NCBI GenBank assembly: GCA_000721275.1
Contig: JOFO01000031.1
Coordinates: forward strand, 6,770-70,769
Origin: Microtetraspora glauca
Lineage (GTDB): Bacteria > Actinomycetota > Actinomycetes > Streptomycetales > Streptomycetaceae
Direction: 5' to 3'
Length of the DNA: 64,000 bases
Every line of letters starts with the position of its first letter. Positions within the stretch are counted from its first letter, which is position 1. The notes beneath the pieces are model-generated. The model ran no database searches and was not told the DNA's origin. It was given only the letters and a program-made list of their open reading frames with translations. A program made the position numbers and the translations under genes. Positions 53,005 to 63,056 of the stretch are shown in pieces.

Positions 53005-53550
53005 TCAGTTCCGGCGCGGGAGCGGCAGCGGCGCGCCCATGACCGCGTACGGGCGGGCGGCGCTCGGGAAGTGGACCTGGCGGGCGAGGTCGACGTAGCC
53101 GAGCGAGCGGTAGAGGCCGCGGGCCGGGGAGTCCGTGTCGATCGCGGACAGGATCGAGCGCTTCTCGTCGGCGGTGTCCGTGATGGCGGTGATCAGCCCG
53201 CGACCCACCCCCCGGCCCTGGAAGGCGGGGTGGACGTGCAGCTCGGTGATGACGAAGGAGCCGTCGAGCCAGTCGGCGGTCCCGGTGGCGCGCAGATACG
53301 GCTCCACCACGGTCGACCACCAGTGGGTGCGGTCGTTGGGCATCCCGTACACGAAGCCGGCCAGCCGCCCGTCCGGGGTGGTGGCGCCGAAGGCGCGGGC
53401 GCCCGGGTTCATCAGGTGGCGCAGCACGATGTGCCGCCGCACCGCGACCTCGGCGGCGTCCAGACCGAAGGCGACCGCCTGCACGGCCAGGGCCTCGTCC
53501 ACCCGGGCGGCGAGGTTGACGGGTCCGATCACGGTGGGGGCGTCGTCCAT
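53005..53550 (-). CDS. GNAT family acetyltransferase
   Basis: 181 aa from ATG 53550. The acetyl-CoA motif A is recognisable in [20 protein letters not shown] (Q/R-x-x-G-x-G), and the C-terminal [12 protein letters not shown] is a family end. The substrate is unknown. It lies 71 bases before proS on the same strand, and its start is 28 bases downstream of the stop of the second GNAT. An upstream in-frame start would add three residues. Confidence 0.88.
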   Translation of the reverse strand: MDDAPTVIGPVNLAARVDEALAVQAVAFGLDAAEVAVRRHIVLRHLMNPGARAFGATTPDGRLAGFVYGMPNDRTHWWSTVVEPYLRATGTADWLDGSFVITELHVHPAFQGRGVGRGLITAITDTADEKRSILSAIDTDSPARGLYRSLGYVDLARQVHFPSAARPYAVMGAPLPLPRRN

Positions 53551-53578
53551 GCGGCGCACCCTACAAGCGCCCGGCGGT

Positions 53579-54424
53579 TCAGAACAGGACGCTCATGAAG
53601 GCGCCGGTCTCGCGGAAGCCGACACGGCGGTACGCGGCGCGGGCGGGGGTGTTGTAGTCGTTGACGTACAGGCTGACGACCGGGGCGACGTCGGCGAGGG
53701 CGTACTGGAGGACGGCGGCCATGCCGGTCTCCGAGAGGCCCTTCCCGCGGTGCTCGGGGGCCACCCACACGCCCTGGATCTGGCACGCCTGGCTGGTGGC
53801 GGCGCCGATCTCGGCCTTGAAGAGGACCTTGCCGTCCTCGATGCGGGCGAAGGAGCGGCCGGCGGCGACGAGCTCGGCGACCCGCGCCTGGTAGAGCAGG
53901 CCGCCGTCGCCGGCGAGCGGGGAGACGCCGACCTCCTCGGTGAACATGGCGACGCAGGCCGGCATGATCACGTCCATCTCGTCCTTGCGGACGCGGCGGA
54001 CGAGCGGGTCGGGGGCGACATCGGCGGACGGCTCCTCGGCGACCATGAGGGGCTGGTGGGCGCGGACGTCGCGGGCCGGGCCCCAGGACGGTTCGAGGAG
54101 GCGCCACAGCTCGGCGGTGGGACCGGCCGGGCCGACGATCGACGAGCAGCGGCGGCCGATCCGGCGGGCCCGGTCGGCGAAGGCGCGGACGGCCTCGGGG
54201 GTGGCGCAGATCGGGACCAGATTGGCGCCCGAGTAGCAGAGCGAGGCGAGCCGGCCCTCGGTGTACCAGCCCCACATCTCGCCGCCCAGGCGCCACGGGT
54301 CGAGCCCGGCGGCGCGGACGCGCGCGGTCACGAAGGCGTTCTCGACCGGAGCGCTCTCCAGGACGGCGAGGGCGGCTCCGAGGTCGGCGGGTTCGAGGAC
54401 CCGGGTGGTGGTCTGTGTCAACAC
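53579..54424 (-). CDS. GNAT family acetyltransferase with DUF4081-like N-terminus
   Basis: 281 aa. The N-terminal half is a DUF4081-like domain (LAVLESAPVENAFVTARV), and the C-terminal half is a GNAT domain with QGVWVAPEHRGKGLSETG as motif A and YVNDYNTPARAAYRRVGF. Start GTG 54424, GAGG eight bases upstream. It follows ispG by 297 bases of G+C-rich sequence and may be separately transcribed. Substrate is unknown. Confidence 0.88.
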   Translation of the reverse strand: MLTQTTTRVLEPADLGAALAVLESAPVENAFVTARVRAAGLDPWRLGGEMWGWYTEGRLASLCYSGANLVPICATPEAVRAFADRARRIGRRCSSIVGPAGPTAELWRLLEPSWGPARDVRAHQPLMVAEEPSADVAPDPLVRRVRKDEMDVIMPACVAMFTEEVGVSPLAGDGGLLYQARVAELVAAGRSFARIEDGKVLFKAEIGAATSQACQIQGVWVAPEHRGKGLSETGMAAVLQYALADVAPVVSLYVNDYNTPARAAYRRVGFRETGAFMSVLF

Positions 54425-54721
54425 GTGGGGCCTCACCGTGCGGGTTCTGCTTCGTCCTGGCACTGTACCCCTCTCTTTTGGGGCTCGGCTCGCCTCCGGG
54501 GCGCTTCGTGCCGGGCTCACGATCCCGGCCGTGCTCGGCCCGCTCGTTCCTCCCGGGCCTGCGCGCGGCCGGGGTCGTTCCCCCGGCGCGCCCCTTCGGC
54601 TCGCTCGCCGGGGGTCCTCCGCGCCGCCCCCCGTCGCCCGGCTCGCTCGCCGGGGGCCTGCACGCGCCGAACCCCCCGGCGCCCGGGTGGGCGGCGGGGG
54701 GTTCGGGGAGGTGCGAGGGGG
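54425..54721. repeat. 297-base G+C-rich gap with direct repeats
   Basis: No convincing gene. The phrase GGCTCGCTCGCCGGGGG occurs in nearly the same form at about 54597-54615 and 54638-54656. An overlapping reading frame exists but its composition is low-complexity. A terminator for ispG should lie here but is not obvious. Confidence 0.5.
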
Positions 54722-55879
<1,158 letters not shown>

Positions 55880-55945
55880 CTGTAGTGCAACCTCAAAGGT
55901 CGTGCGTCGGCGGGCTCGGGCTTCCGAGGTTACCGCCCCGGGGGC

Positions 55946-55977
55946 GGGGGGCCGGACACGGCGGTGCCCGGCCCCCC
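55946..55977 (-). terminator. Terminator after the site-2 protease gene
   Basis: Ten-base perfect arms GGGGGGCCGG (55946-55955) and CCGGCCCCCC (55968-55977), 12-base loop, six bases past the stop. ispG therefore probably has its own promoter or read-through. Confidence 0.65.
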
Positions 55978-55983
55978 AGGGAG

Positions 55984-57291
55984 TTACGTGAGCTTCACCG
56001 GGTTGACGATGTCCGCGGCGAGGACGAGCAGGGTGAAGCAGACGAAGACGCCGGCCACCACGTAGGCGGCGGGCATCAGCTTGGCCACGTCGAACGGGCC
56101 GGGGTCGGGGCGCTTGAAGATCCGGGCCGTGTGGCGGCGGACGGACTCCCACAGGGCGCCCGCGATGTGGCCGCCGTCGAGCGGCAGCAGCGGGAGCATG
56201 TTGAACAGGAACAGGGAGACGTTGAAGTACACCAGCAGGTTCATGAACATGACCAGGATGCGCTCCGGGGGGAGGTCCAGGTTCATGAGCTCGCCGGTGA
56301 TGCGGGCGGCGCCGACGACGCCGACGGGCGAGTCCTCGGCGCGCTCGCCGTCGCCGAAGGTGGCGTCCCACAGGCCGGGGATCTTGCCGGGGAGGGCGAC
56401 GACCGACTCCAGGCCGTTCTCCATGAGCTCGCCCATGCGGTCGGTGGTCTCGCCGAAGGTGAGCGGCGCGACCTCCGTCTTGGAGGCGAAGCCGAGGTAG
56501 CCGGCCTGCTCGTAGGCGAGCGGGCGGACGACCTGGCCGTCCTCGTCCTTCTTCAGGACCTCGTTGGCGACCAGGGTGGGGTGCAGGTCGAGGCGCTGCC
56601 CGCCCCGCTCGACGGTGATCGTGGCGGGGCCGATGGTGTCCCGGATGTGGTTCGACAGGGTGTCCCAGTCGGCGACCGGGGCCCCGTTGAAGGCGACGAT
56701 CCGGTCGCCCTCCCGCAGGCCCGCCTTGTGCGCCGGGGAGACCGGGTCGCCGGGGGCGCAGGAGTCCCGGTTGTCGCTCTGCTCGATGACGCACTTCTGG
56801 ACGCCGGCGACCCGCGTGGTCTGCCCCTCGATGCCGAGCGTCATCAGGGAGCCGTAGAAGAGGCCGACGGCGAGGACCAGGTTCATGAAGGGTCCGGCGA
56901 ACATGACGATGACGCGCTTCCACGGCTTGCGCGTGTAGAAGAGCCGGGTCTCGTCGCCGGGCTGCAGCTCCTCGTACGACGCCTCGCGGGCGTCCTCGAT
57001 CATGGAGCGCCAGGGCGAGGTCGAGCGGGCCTCGATCCTGCCGTCCTTGCCGGGCGGGAACATGCCGATCATGCGGATGTAGCCGCCGGCCGGGATGGCC
57101 TTGATGCCGTACTCGGTCTCGCCGCGCTTCTTCGACCAGAGGGTGGGGCCGAAGCCGACCATGTACTGCGGCACGCGGATGCCGAAGAGCTTGGCCGTGG
57201 AGAGGTGGCCGAGTTCGTGCCAGGCGATGGAGACGAGCAGCCCCAGCGCGAACAGGACGACCCCGAGGATCGTCAGGAGCACTTCCGTCAT
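55984..57291 (-). CDS. rseP: Site-2 membrane metalloprotease (RseP/Rip1 type)
   Basis: Intramembrane zinc protease that cleaves anti-sigma factors and other membrane substrates. 435 aa. The active motif HELGH is at 25-29 in the first helix. One PDZ domain lies at about 195-255 ([20 protein letters not shown]), and the second metal motif [13 protein letters not shown] lies near residue 375. About four membrane helices. In Mycobacterium the orthologue (Rip1) also lies between dxr and ispG. The ATG at 57291 overlaps the dxr stop by four bases. Confidence 0.96.
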   Translation of the reverse strand: MTEVLLTILGVVLFALGLLVSIAWHELGHLSTAKLFGIRVPQYMVGFGPTLWSKKRGETEYGIKAIPAGGYIRMIGMFPPGKDGRIEARSTSPWRSMIEDAREASYEELQPGDETRLFYTRKPWKRVIVMFAGPFMNLVLAVGLFYGSLMTLGIEGQTTRVAGVQKCVIEQSDNRDSCAPGDPVSPAHKAGLREGDRIVAFNGAPVADWDTLSNHIRDTIGPATITVERGGQRLDLHPTLVANEVLKKDEDGQVVRPLAYEQAGYLGFASKTEVAPLTFGETTDRMGELMENGLESVVALPGKIPGLWDATFGDGERAEDSPVGVVGAARITGELMNLDLPPERILVMFMNLLVYFNVSLFLFNMLPLLPLDGGHIAGALWESVRRHTARIFKRPDPGPFDVAKLMPAAYVVAGVFVCFTLLVLAADIVNPVKLT

Positions 57292-58538
57292 GCGCGCGCC
57301 TCCGCGGTTGCCTTCGCTGCGAGCTCTCGGGCCCGGGCCCGGGCCCAGGTCTCCGCTTCCAGGACGTCCGGCACCGTCAGGGAGGTTCCCCCGGTGGGCC
57401 GTCCGTGTTCGGTGACGACCGCCGTGACGGTGTCCATGATGCCGGTGAAGGGGAGCCGGCCGTCGAGGAACGCGGCGACGCACTCCTCGTTGGCGGCGTT
57501 GAAGACGGCGGGGGCGGTGCCGCCGAGTTCGCCGACGTGCCGGGCGAGGTTCACCGACGGGAACGCCTCGTCGTCCAGCGGGAAGAACTCCCAGGTGGAC
57601 GCCTTGGTCCAGTCGAAGGCGGGGGCCGCGTCGGGGACCCGCTCGGGCCAGCCGATGCCGATGGCGATGGGGCCGCGCATGTCCGGCGGGGTGGCCTGGG
57701 CGAGCGTCGAGCCGTCGCTGAACTCGACCATCGAGTGGACGTACGACTGGGGGTGGACGACGACCTCGATGCGGTCGAAGGGGATGTCGTAGAGGAGGTG
57801 GGCCTCGATGACCTCCAGGCCCTTGTTGACGAGGGTCGCGCTGTTGACCGTGATGACCGGGCCCATCGCCCAGGTCGGGTGGGCGAGCGCGTCCTCGCGG
57901 GTCACGTGCTCCAGCTCGGCGCGGGTCCGGCCGCGGAAGGGGCCGCCGGAGGCGGTGACGACCAGCTTGCGGACGTCGGCGCGGGTGCCGGCGGCGAGCG
58001 CCTGGAAGAGGGCGGCGTGCTCGGAGTCGACCGGGATGATCTGGCCGGGCTTCGCGAGCGCCTTGACCAGCGGGCCGCCGACGATCAGCGACTCCTTGTT
58101 GGCGAGCGCGAGGGTGCGGCCGGCCTCCAGGGCGGCCAGCGTCGGCGCGAGGCCGATGGAGCCGGTGATGCCGTTGAGCACGGTGTGGCACGGGGAGGCG
58201 GCGAGCTGGGTGGCGGCGTCGGGACCGGCCAGGATCTCGGGCAGCGGCTCGGAGCCGTACCGCGCCTCCAGTGCCGTGCGCAGCTCGCCGACGGCCTCCT
58301 CGCGGGCGACCGCGACCTGGGCGACCCGGAGCCGGTGGGCCTGCTCGGCGAGGAGCCCGGCCCGGCCGCCGGAGGCGGCGAGGGCGGTGACCCGGAAGCG
58401 GTCGGGGTGGCGCAGCACCAGGTCGATGGCCTGGGTGCCGATGGATCCCGTCGAGCCGAGGACGACGACGTCCCGGCGGCCTTCGGCGCGGTCGAAGGCG
58501 ATGTGCGGATCGGCGAGAGGAGAGGGGCGGTCGCTCAT
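57288..58538 (-). CDS. dxr: 1-deoxy-D-xylulose 5-phosphate reductoisomerase
   Basis: NADPH-dependent second enzyme of the MEP pathway, 416 aa. Nucleotide loop GSTGSIGTQ, then [10 protein letters not shown], the metal-binding VDSEHAAL, the flexible [17 protein letters not shown] lid and [13 protein letters not shown] are all present. Two starts are near: ATG 58547 and ATG 58538. The second has a GGGGGG ribosome site and is chosen. It overlaps the protease gene by four bases. The preceding gene is an EPSP-synthase paralogue 34 bases upstream. Confidence 0.96.
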   Translation of the reverse strand: MSDRPSPLADPHIAFDRAEGRRDVVVLGSTGSIGTQAIDLVLRHPDRFRVTALAASGGRAGLLAEQAHRLRVAQVAVAREEAVGELRTALEARYGSEPLPEILAGPDAATQLAASPCHTVLNGITGSIGLAPTLAALEAGRTLALANKESLIVGGPLVKALAKPGQIIPVDSEHAALFQALAAGTRADVRKLVVTASGGPFRGRTRAELEHVTREDALAHPTWAMGPVITVNSATLVNKGLEVIEAHLLYDIPFDRIEVVVHPQSYVHSMVEFSDGSTLAQATPPDMRGPIAIGIGWPERVPDAAPAFDWTKASTWEFFPLDDEAFPSVNLARHVGELGGTAPAVFNAANEECVAAFLDGRLPFTGIMDTVTAVVTEHGRPTGGTSLTVPDVLEAETWARARARELAAKATAEARA

Positions 58539-58572
58539 GCCCCCCATTCTTGCCGCAATCGCCGCGGGTCCT

Positions 58573-59817
58573 TCACGGGGTCCGGGCGAACGCGCCGAAC
58601 ACGCGGTGGAAGTCCGGGAAGGTCTTCTTCACGCAGCCGGGGTCGTCGAAGGTGATGCCGGGGGTGCGCAGGGCGGTGACGGCGAACGACATGACGATCC
58701 GGTGGTCGCCGTGGGTGGCGATCTCGGCGGGTCCGGCGGGGGTGCCGGGGTGGATCTCGATCCAGTCGGGGCCGGTCTCCACAGTGACGCCGAGGCGGCG
58801 GAGGTTCTCGGCGCAGGCGTCGAGCCGGTCGCACTCCTTGACCCGGGTGTTGGCGACGTCCTCGATGCGGACCGGGCCGTCGGCGAAGGGCGCGATCGCG
58901 GCGAGCGTGGGCATGGTGTCGGAGATGTCGCGCATGTTCACGGTGACGCCGCGCAGGGTGCCGGTGGAGCGGACGGTGGTCGCGTCGGCGGTGGTCTCGA
59001 CCTCGGCGCCCATCCGGCGCAGCACGCCGGCGAAGGCGAGGTCGCCCTGGAGGGTGCCGGTGCCGAGGCCGGGGACGGTGACCGAGCGGCCGGGCTGGAG
59101 CGCGGCGGCGGCGAAGAAGTAGCTCGCCGTGGAGGCGTCGGGCTCGACCGGGTAGCGCACGGCCCGGTAGCCGGTCGGGGCGACCTTGTACGTGCGGCCC
59201 TCCCGGGTGACCTCCGCGCCGAAGGTCCGCATCATCGCCAGGGTGATCTCGACGTACGGCTCCGAGACCAGGTCGGTGACGGTGATGTCGAGGCCGTCGG
59301 CGGTGAGCGGGCCGAGCAGCAGCAGCGCGGTCAGGTACTGGGAGGACTGGCGGGCGTCGAGGGTGAGCGCGCCGCCCCGGACGCCGTCGGCGTGGACGGT
59401 GAGCGGGTGGTGGCCGTCCTGCCCGCCGTGCCGCAGGTCGACACCGAGCTCGCGCAGGGCGGTGGTGAGCGGGCCGAGCGGGCGGCGGCGCATCTGCGCG
59501 GAGGCGTCGAAGCGGAAGGTGCCGCGGCCGGCGGCGGCGAGGGCCGGCAGGAAGCGGGCGGTGGTGGCGCCGTCGCGGCAGTGGACGTCCGCCTCGGCGG
59601 ACCCGGGCCCGGCGGGGCGGCCCTCGATGTGCCAGGCGCCGGGCTCGCGCCGTACGGCGTACCCGAGGGCGGCGAGCCCTTCGGCGAAGCCCTCGGTGTC
59701 GTCGGAGACCAGCGGGCGCAGCAGGGTCGTGGTGCCCTCCGCGGCGGCGGCGAGGAAGAGCGCGCGGGCGGTGACGGACTTGGAGCCGGGGATGTCGATG
59801 ACGGTCACGCGCGCCAT
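58573..59817 (-). CDS. aroA: EPSP synthase family enolpyruvyltransferase, probable paralogue
   Basis: Transfers enolpyruvate from PEP; the standard substrate is shikimate 3-phosphate. 414 aa. Family segments are present but altered from the usual actinobacterial Aro[10 protein letters not shown] (usual PGSKSVTNR), [60 protein letters not shown] and [10 protein letters not shown]. Streptomycetes normally carry the biosynthetic aroA elsewhere, so this may be a paralogue with its own substrate or a secondary-metabolism copy. It starts at ATG 59817 and lies 34 bases before dxr on the same strand, so the two may be cotranscribed. Confidence 0.8.
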   Translation of the reverse strand: MARVTVIDIPGSKSVTARALFLAAAAEGTTTLLRPLVSDDTEGFAEGLAALGYAVRREPGAWHIEGRPAGPGSAEADVHCRDGATTARFLPALAAAGRGTFRFDASAQMRRRPLGPLTTALRELGVDLRHGGQDGHHPLTVHADGVRGGALTLDARQSSQYLTALLLLGPLTADGLDITVTDLVSEPYVEITLAMMRTFGAEVTREGRTYKVAPTGYRAVRYPVEPDASTASYFFAAAALQPGRSVTVPGLGTGTLQGDLAFAGVLRRMGAEVETTADATTVRSTGTLRGVTVNMRDISDTMPTLAAIAPFADGPVRIEDVANTRVKECDRLDACAENLRRLGVTVETGPDWIEIHPGTPAGPAEIATHGDHRIVMSFAVTALRTPGITFDDPGCVKKTFPDFHRVFGAFARTP

Positions 59818-59888
59818 CCTGCCGTGGCGGGCCGCGCCGCCGCCGTGCGGTCCGCCTGCTGGAACGCCTTCCGGAGGGGGACGCGAAG

Positions 59889-59927
59889 AGGCGGCCCGGG
59901 CCCCCGCACAGTGGGCCCGGACCGCCT
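59889..59927 (-). terminator. Terminator after the aldehyde dehydrogenase gene
   Basis: Arms 59889-59903 and 59913-59927 pair at 14 of 15 positions (one C/A mismatch), 9-base loop, 21 bases past the stop. It separates the gene from aroA. Confidence 0.75.
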
Positions 59928-59947
59928 GGTCTCGTGGGACGGATCCG

Positions 59948-61393
59948 TCAGAGGGCGAGGCCGGTGAGGACCAGCACGCGCTCGTAGGTGTAGTCGTCCA
60001 TGGCGTACGCGACGCCCTCGCGGCCGACGCCGGAGCGCTTGGCGCCGCCGTACGGCATCTGGTCGGCGCGGTACGAGGGGACGTCGCCGACGATCACGCC
60101 GCCGACCTCCAGCGCGCGGTGGGCGCGGAAGGCGGTCTGCAGGTCGTGGGTGAAGACGCCGGCCTGGAGGCCGAAGTCGGAGTCGTTGACCGCGGCGAAC
60201 GCCTCGGCCTCGCCGTCGACCTTGGCGACCGTGAGGACCGGGCCGAAGACCTCGGAGCGGGCCAGGGTGACGTCGGCGGGGAGGTCGGTGAGGACGGTCG
60301 GGGCGTAGGTGGCGCCCTCGCGCTTGCCGCCGGCCAGCAGCGTGGCGCCGGCCGCGACGGCCTCGTCCACCCAGGACTCGACGCGCCGGGCGGCGGCCTC
60401 GTCGACGAGCGGGCCGACGTCGGTGGCGTCGTCCGCCGGGTCGCCGGTGACCTGGGCCTCGACGGCCGCGACGATCTTCGGCAGCAGGCGGTCGTAGACG
60501 GAGGCGTCCGCGATCACGCGCTGCACGGAGATGCAGGACTGGCCGCCCTGGTAGTTGGAGAAGGTCGCGATGCGGGTCGCGGCCCAGTCCAGGTCGGCCT
60601 CGGAGGACCAGTCGGCGAGGACGACGGCGGCGGCGTTGCCGCCGAGCTCCAGGGTGCAGTGCTTGTGCGGCACGGACTGCTGGATGGCGTAGCCGACCTT
60701 GTCCGAGCCGGTGAAGGAGATGACCGGGAGGCGCTCGTCCTGGACGAGGGCGGGCATCCGGTCGTTCGGCACGGTGAGGATCGACCAGGAGCCGGCCGGC
60801 AGGTCGGTCTCGGCCAGGATCTCGCCCAGGACGAGGGAGGAGATCGGGGTGGCCGGGGCGGGCTTGAGGATGATCGGGGCGCCGACGGCGATGGCCGGGG
60901 CGACCTTGTGGGCGCTGAGGTTCAGCGGGAAGTTGAACGGCGCGATGCCGAGGACGACGCCCTTGGGGATGCGGCGGGTCACGGCGAGGCGGCCCACGCC
61001 GCCGGCCTCGGTGTCCAGGCGCTGGGCCTCGCCGGCGTTCCAGCGGCGGGCCTCCTCGGCGGCGAAACGGAAGACGGAGACGGCGCGGCCGACCTCGCCG
61101 CGGGCCCACTTGATCGGCTTGCCGTTCTCGGCGGAGATGATCTGGGCGATCTCCTCGGTGCGCTCCGCGAGCCGCTTCGACACGTGGTCGAGGGCGGCGG
61201 CGCGGACGTGCGCCGGGGTGGCGGCGAACTCGTCGACGACCGCGTGGGCGGCGGCGACGGCCTCTTCGACCTGGGCCTCGGTGGGCACGGCGACCTTGCC
61301 GACCAGACGTCCGTCGTACGAGTTCGTGACGTCGAAGGTGGTGTCGCCGGTGGCCTCGCGGCCGGCGACCCAGAAGGCGTGGGTGGTCGTCAT
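59948..61393 (-). CDS. NAD(P)-dependent aldehyde dehydrogenase
   Basis: 481 aa, aldehyde dehydrogenase superfamily. Nucleotide fold with FTGSDKVGY, catalytic Glu in CTLELGGNAA, catalytic Cys in GGQSCISVQR, and the SEVFGPVLTVAKVD ending. Specific substrate is not evident; succinate-semialdehyde or glyceraldehyde-type activity is possible. It starts at ATG 61393 (MTTTHAFWVAG). The gap upstream (61394-61544) contains no obvious terminator. Confidence 0.94.
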   Translation of the reverse strand: MTTTHAFWVAGREATGDTTFDVTNSYDGRLVGKVAVPTEAQVEEAVAAAHAVVDEFAATPAHVRAAALDHVSKRLAERTEEIAQIISAENGKPIKWARGEVGRAVSVFRFAAEEARRWNAGEAQRLDTEAGGVGRLAVTRRIPKGVVLGIAPFNFPLNLSAHKVAPAIAVGAPIILKPAPATPISSLVLGEILAETDLPAGSWSILTVPNDRMPALVQDERLPVISFTGSDKVGYAIQQSVPHKHCTLELGGNAAAVVLADWSSEADLDWAATRIATFSNYQGGQSCISVQRVIADASVYDRLLPKIVAAVEAQVTGDPADDATDVGPLVDEAAARRVESWVDEAVAAGATLLAGGKREGATYAPTVLTDLPADVTLARSEVFGPVLTVAKVDGEAEAFAAVNDSDFGLQAGVFTHDLQTAFRAHRALEVGGVIVGDVPSYRADQMPYGGAKRSGVGREGVAYAMDDYTYERVLVLTGLAL

Positions 61394-61544
61394 TGCGCGT
61401 CCCGGCCCTTTCCGTTGTCGGGGTGCGAGCGGTTGCTCTCCTGACACGTTAGGGCCGGGACCGCCGCGTGACGTTTGTCCGTCGTGGAGTGATGGCGGCC
61501 GCGGTCTGTCCGCTTCGTCCGAACGGGGCGGGGGTCCGGTGCCG

Positions 61545-62978
61545 TCAGCGCTCCTCGTACGCGGTGAGCGGCGGCAGGTACGCGTCGCCCCAGCGGGCCA
61601 CGATCAGCCGGTCCTGGTGGCCGAGGACGTCCTTGACCTCGCCGGTCGTGCTGCTCACCGAGTCGGGGAAGGTGCGTACGTCGCGCTCCTCGCCGTCGTC
61701 GGCGTCGAGGACGACGAGGCCGTCCTCGGCCGTCGACCCGTAGAGGTCGATCAGGGCGGTGACCCGGCCGCCGGCCACCCGCAGCCCCATGACGTCCTCC
61801 AGGTCGCCGAGCTCCGCGCGCCAGAGCCGCTGCCCGCTGCGCAGGTCGAAGGCGCTGATCACGTCGTCGCCGTCGGACTCCATGGCGACGGTGTAGATCC
61901 GGCCGTACGCGACGCGGGTGCGGGCCGGCTCCTGGACCGGGGAGGTGATCCGCCCGTTCGCGACGCCCGAGTCGACGACGCCCTGGGCGCGTCCCTCGTC
62001 GTCGAAGGCCAGCAGGGTGGCGTACCCGGAGTGGTCGAGGCCGTCGACGGCGACCACGATCGGGTCGGCGGAGACGAAGGACGGCGTGTACGTCAACGGG
62101 TCCACGAGCCGGCGCCGGTCGAGGACCGACTCGGCGCGCACCCGTCCGTCGGCGGGGTCGAGGACGGCGAGCCGGGTGTCCTCGCCGTTCCCGCCTTCGC
62201 AGGCGAGGAGCGCGGAGATCCGGCGGGCGCCCGCGGCGACCGCGTACGGCACGCAGCCCTTCGGCATCTTCGCCGTCCACCGGGGCGCGCCGGTGGTCAC
62301 GTCGAAGGCGCGCAGGGCGCGGTCCGGGTCGAGAAGGCCGGGTCCGTCGAGCACGGAGGCGTACCGCCAGCCGGGGTCCTCGTCGCGCACGACGGCGAGG
62401 CCGCCGCCGGCGGCGACCAGGTCGTGCTGGGCGCGGATCTCGCCGTCGGCGGCGGTCCGGACGGTGCGCCACCGTTCGCGGCCGGTGGCGAGGTCGAGGG
62501 CGACGACGGCGGTGCAGCCGCTGCGCTTGTCGTCGGCGCCGGGGGTGCCCTGGGCGACGAGGGCGATGCCCTGGTCGGCGGTGCGGCTCGCGGAGCAGAT
62601 CGTGGCGCCGCCGGAGGGCTCGTACCGCCAGCGGCGGTCGCCGGTGCGGGCGTCGACGCCGGAGACGCCGTCGGCGGAGCTGTGGACGAGCGTGTCGCCG
62701 GCGGCCCAGACGGCGCCGCCGGAGGCCGGGGTGCCGCCGGCGGCCGAGGTGCTCCAGACCTGGCGCATCGCGTCGCCGGGGAGGTAGCCCTCGCCGGCCA
62801 TGACGCCGGCGGTGATGCCGCCGCAGCCGGCGAGGACGGCGAGGAGGACGCCGCCGACGACCGAGTAGCGGACGAGCCGGGAGCCCTTCGCCTTCGGCGC
62901 GGCACCGCCACCACCGCTTCCGCCGCTGCCGCCGGGCTTGCCGCCGGCCGGTCTGCCCGCCTTCGCCGCTGTCGCCAT
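61545..62978 (-). CDS. Membrane-anchored PQQ-like beta-propeller protein
   Basis: 477 aa. An N-terminal Gly/Lys-rich tail of about 40 residues, a hydrophobic segment (YSVVGGVLLAVLAGC) with a lipobox-like LAGC, then a beta-propeller with repeated blades such as ARTGDRRWRYEP, DLATGRERWRT, DVTTGAPRWTAKMP and DLRSGQRLWRAEL. No quinone-binding or enzyme signature. Two starts: ATG 62978, with GGGGTGGGG upstream, or GTG 63008. It may present a surface sensor or scaffold; the role is unknown. Confidence 0.85.
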   Translation of the reverse strand: MATAAKAGRPAGGKPGGSGGSGGGGAAPKAKGSRLVRYSVVGGVLLAVLAGCGGITAGVMAGEGYLPGDAMRQVWSTSAAGGTPASGGAVWAAGDTLVHSSADGVSGVDARTGDRRWRYEPSGGATICSASRTADQGIALVAQGTPGADDKRSGCTAVVALDLATGRERWRTVRTAADGEIRAQHDLVAAGGGLAVVRDEDPGWRYASVLDGPGLLDPDRALRAFDVTTGAPRWTAKMPKGCVPYAVAAGARRISALLACEGGNGEDTRLAVLDPADGRVRAESVLDRRRLVDPLTYTPSFVSADPIVVAVDGLDHSGYATLLAFDDEGRAQGVVDSGVANGRITSPVQEPARTRVAYGRIYTVAMESDGDDVISAFDLRSGQRLWRAELGDLEDVMGLRVAGGRVTALIDLYGSTAEDGLVVLDADDGEERDVRTFPDSVSSTTGEVKDVLGHQDRLIVARWGDAYLPPLTAYEER

Positions 62979-63056
62979 CCGGTCCCCACCCCTTGTCGCC
63001 GTGCTCACGACCGATCGATACGAGGGATCAGGGTAGGGCCACGGCGATCTTCGCCG

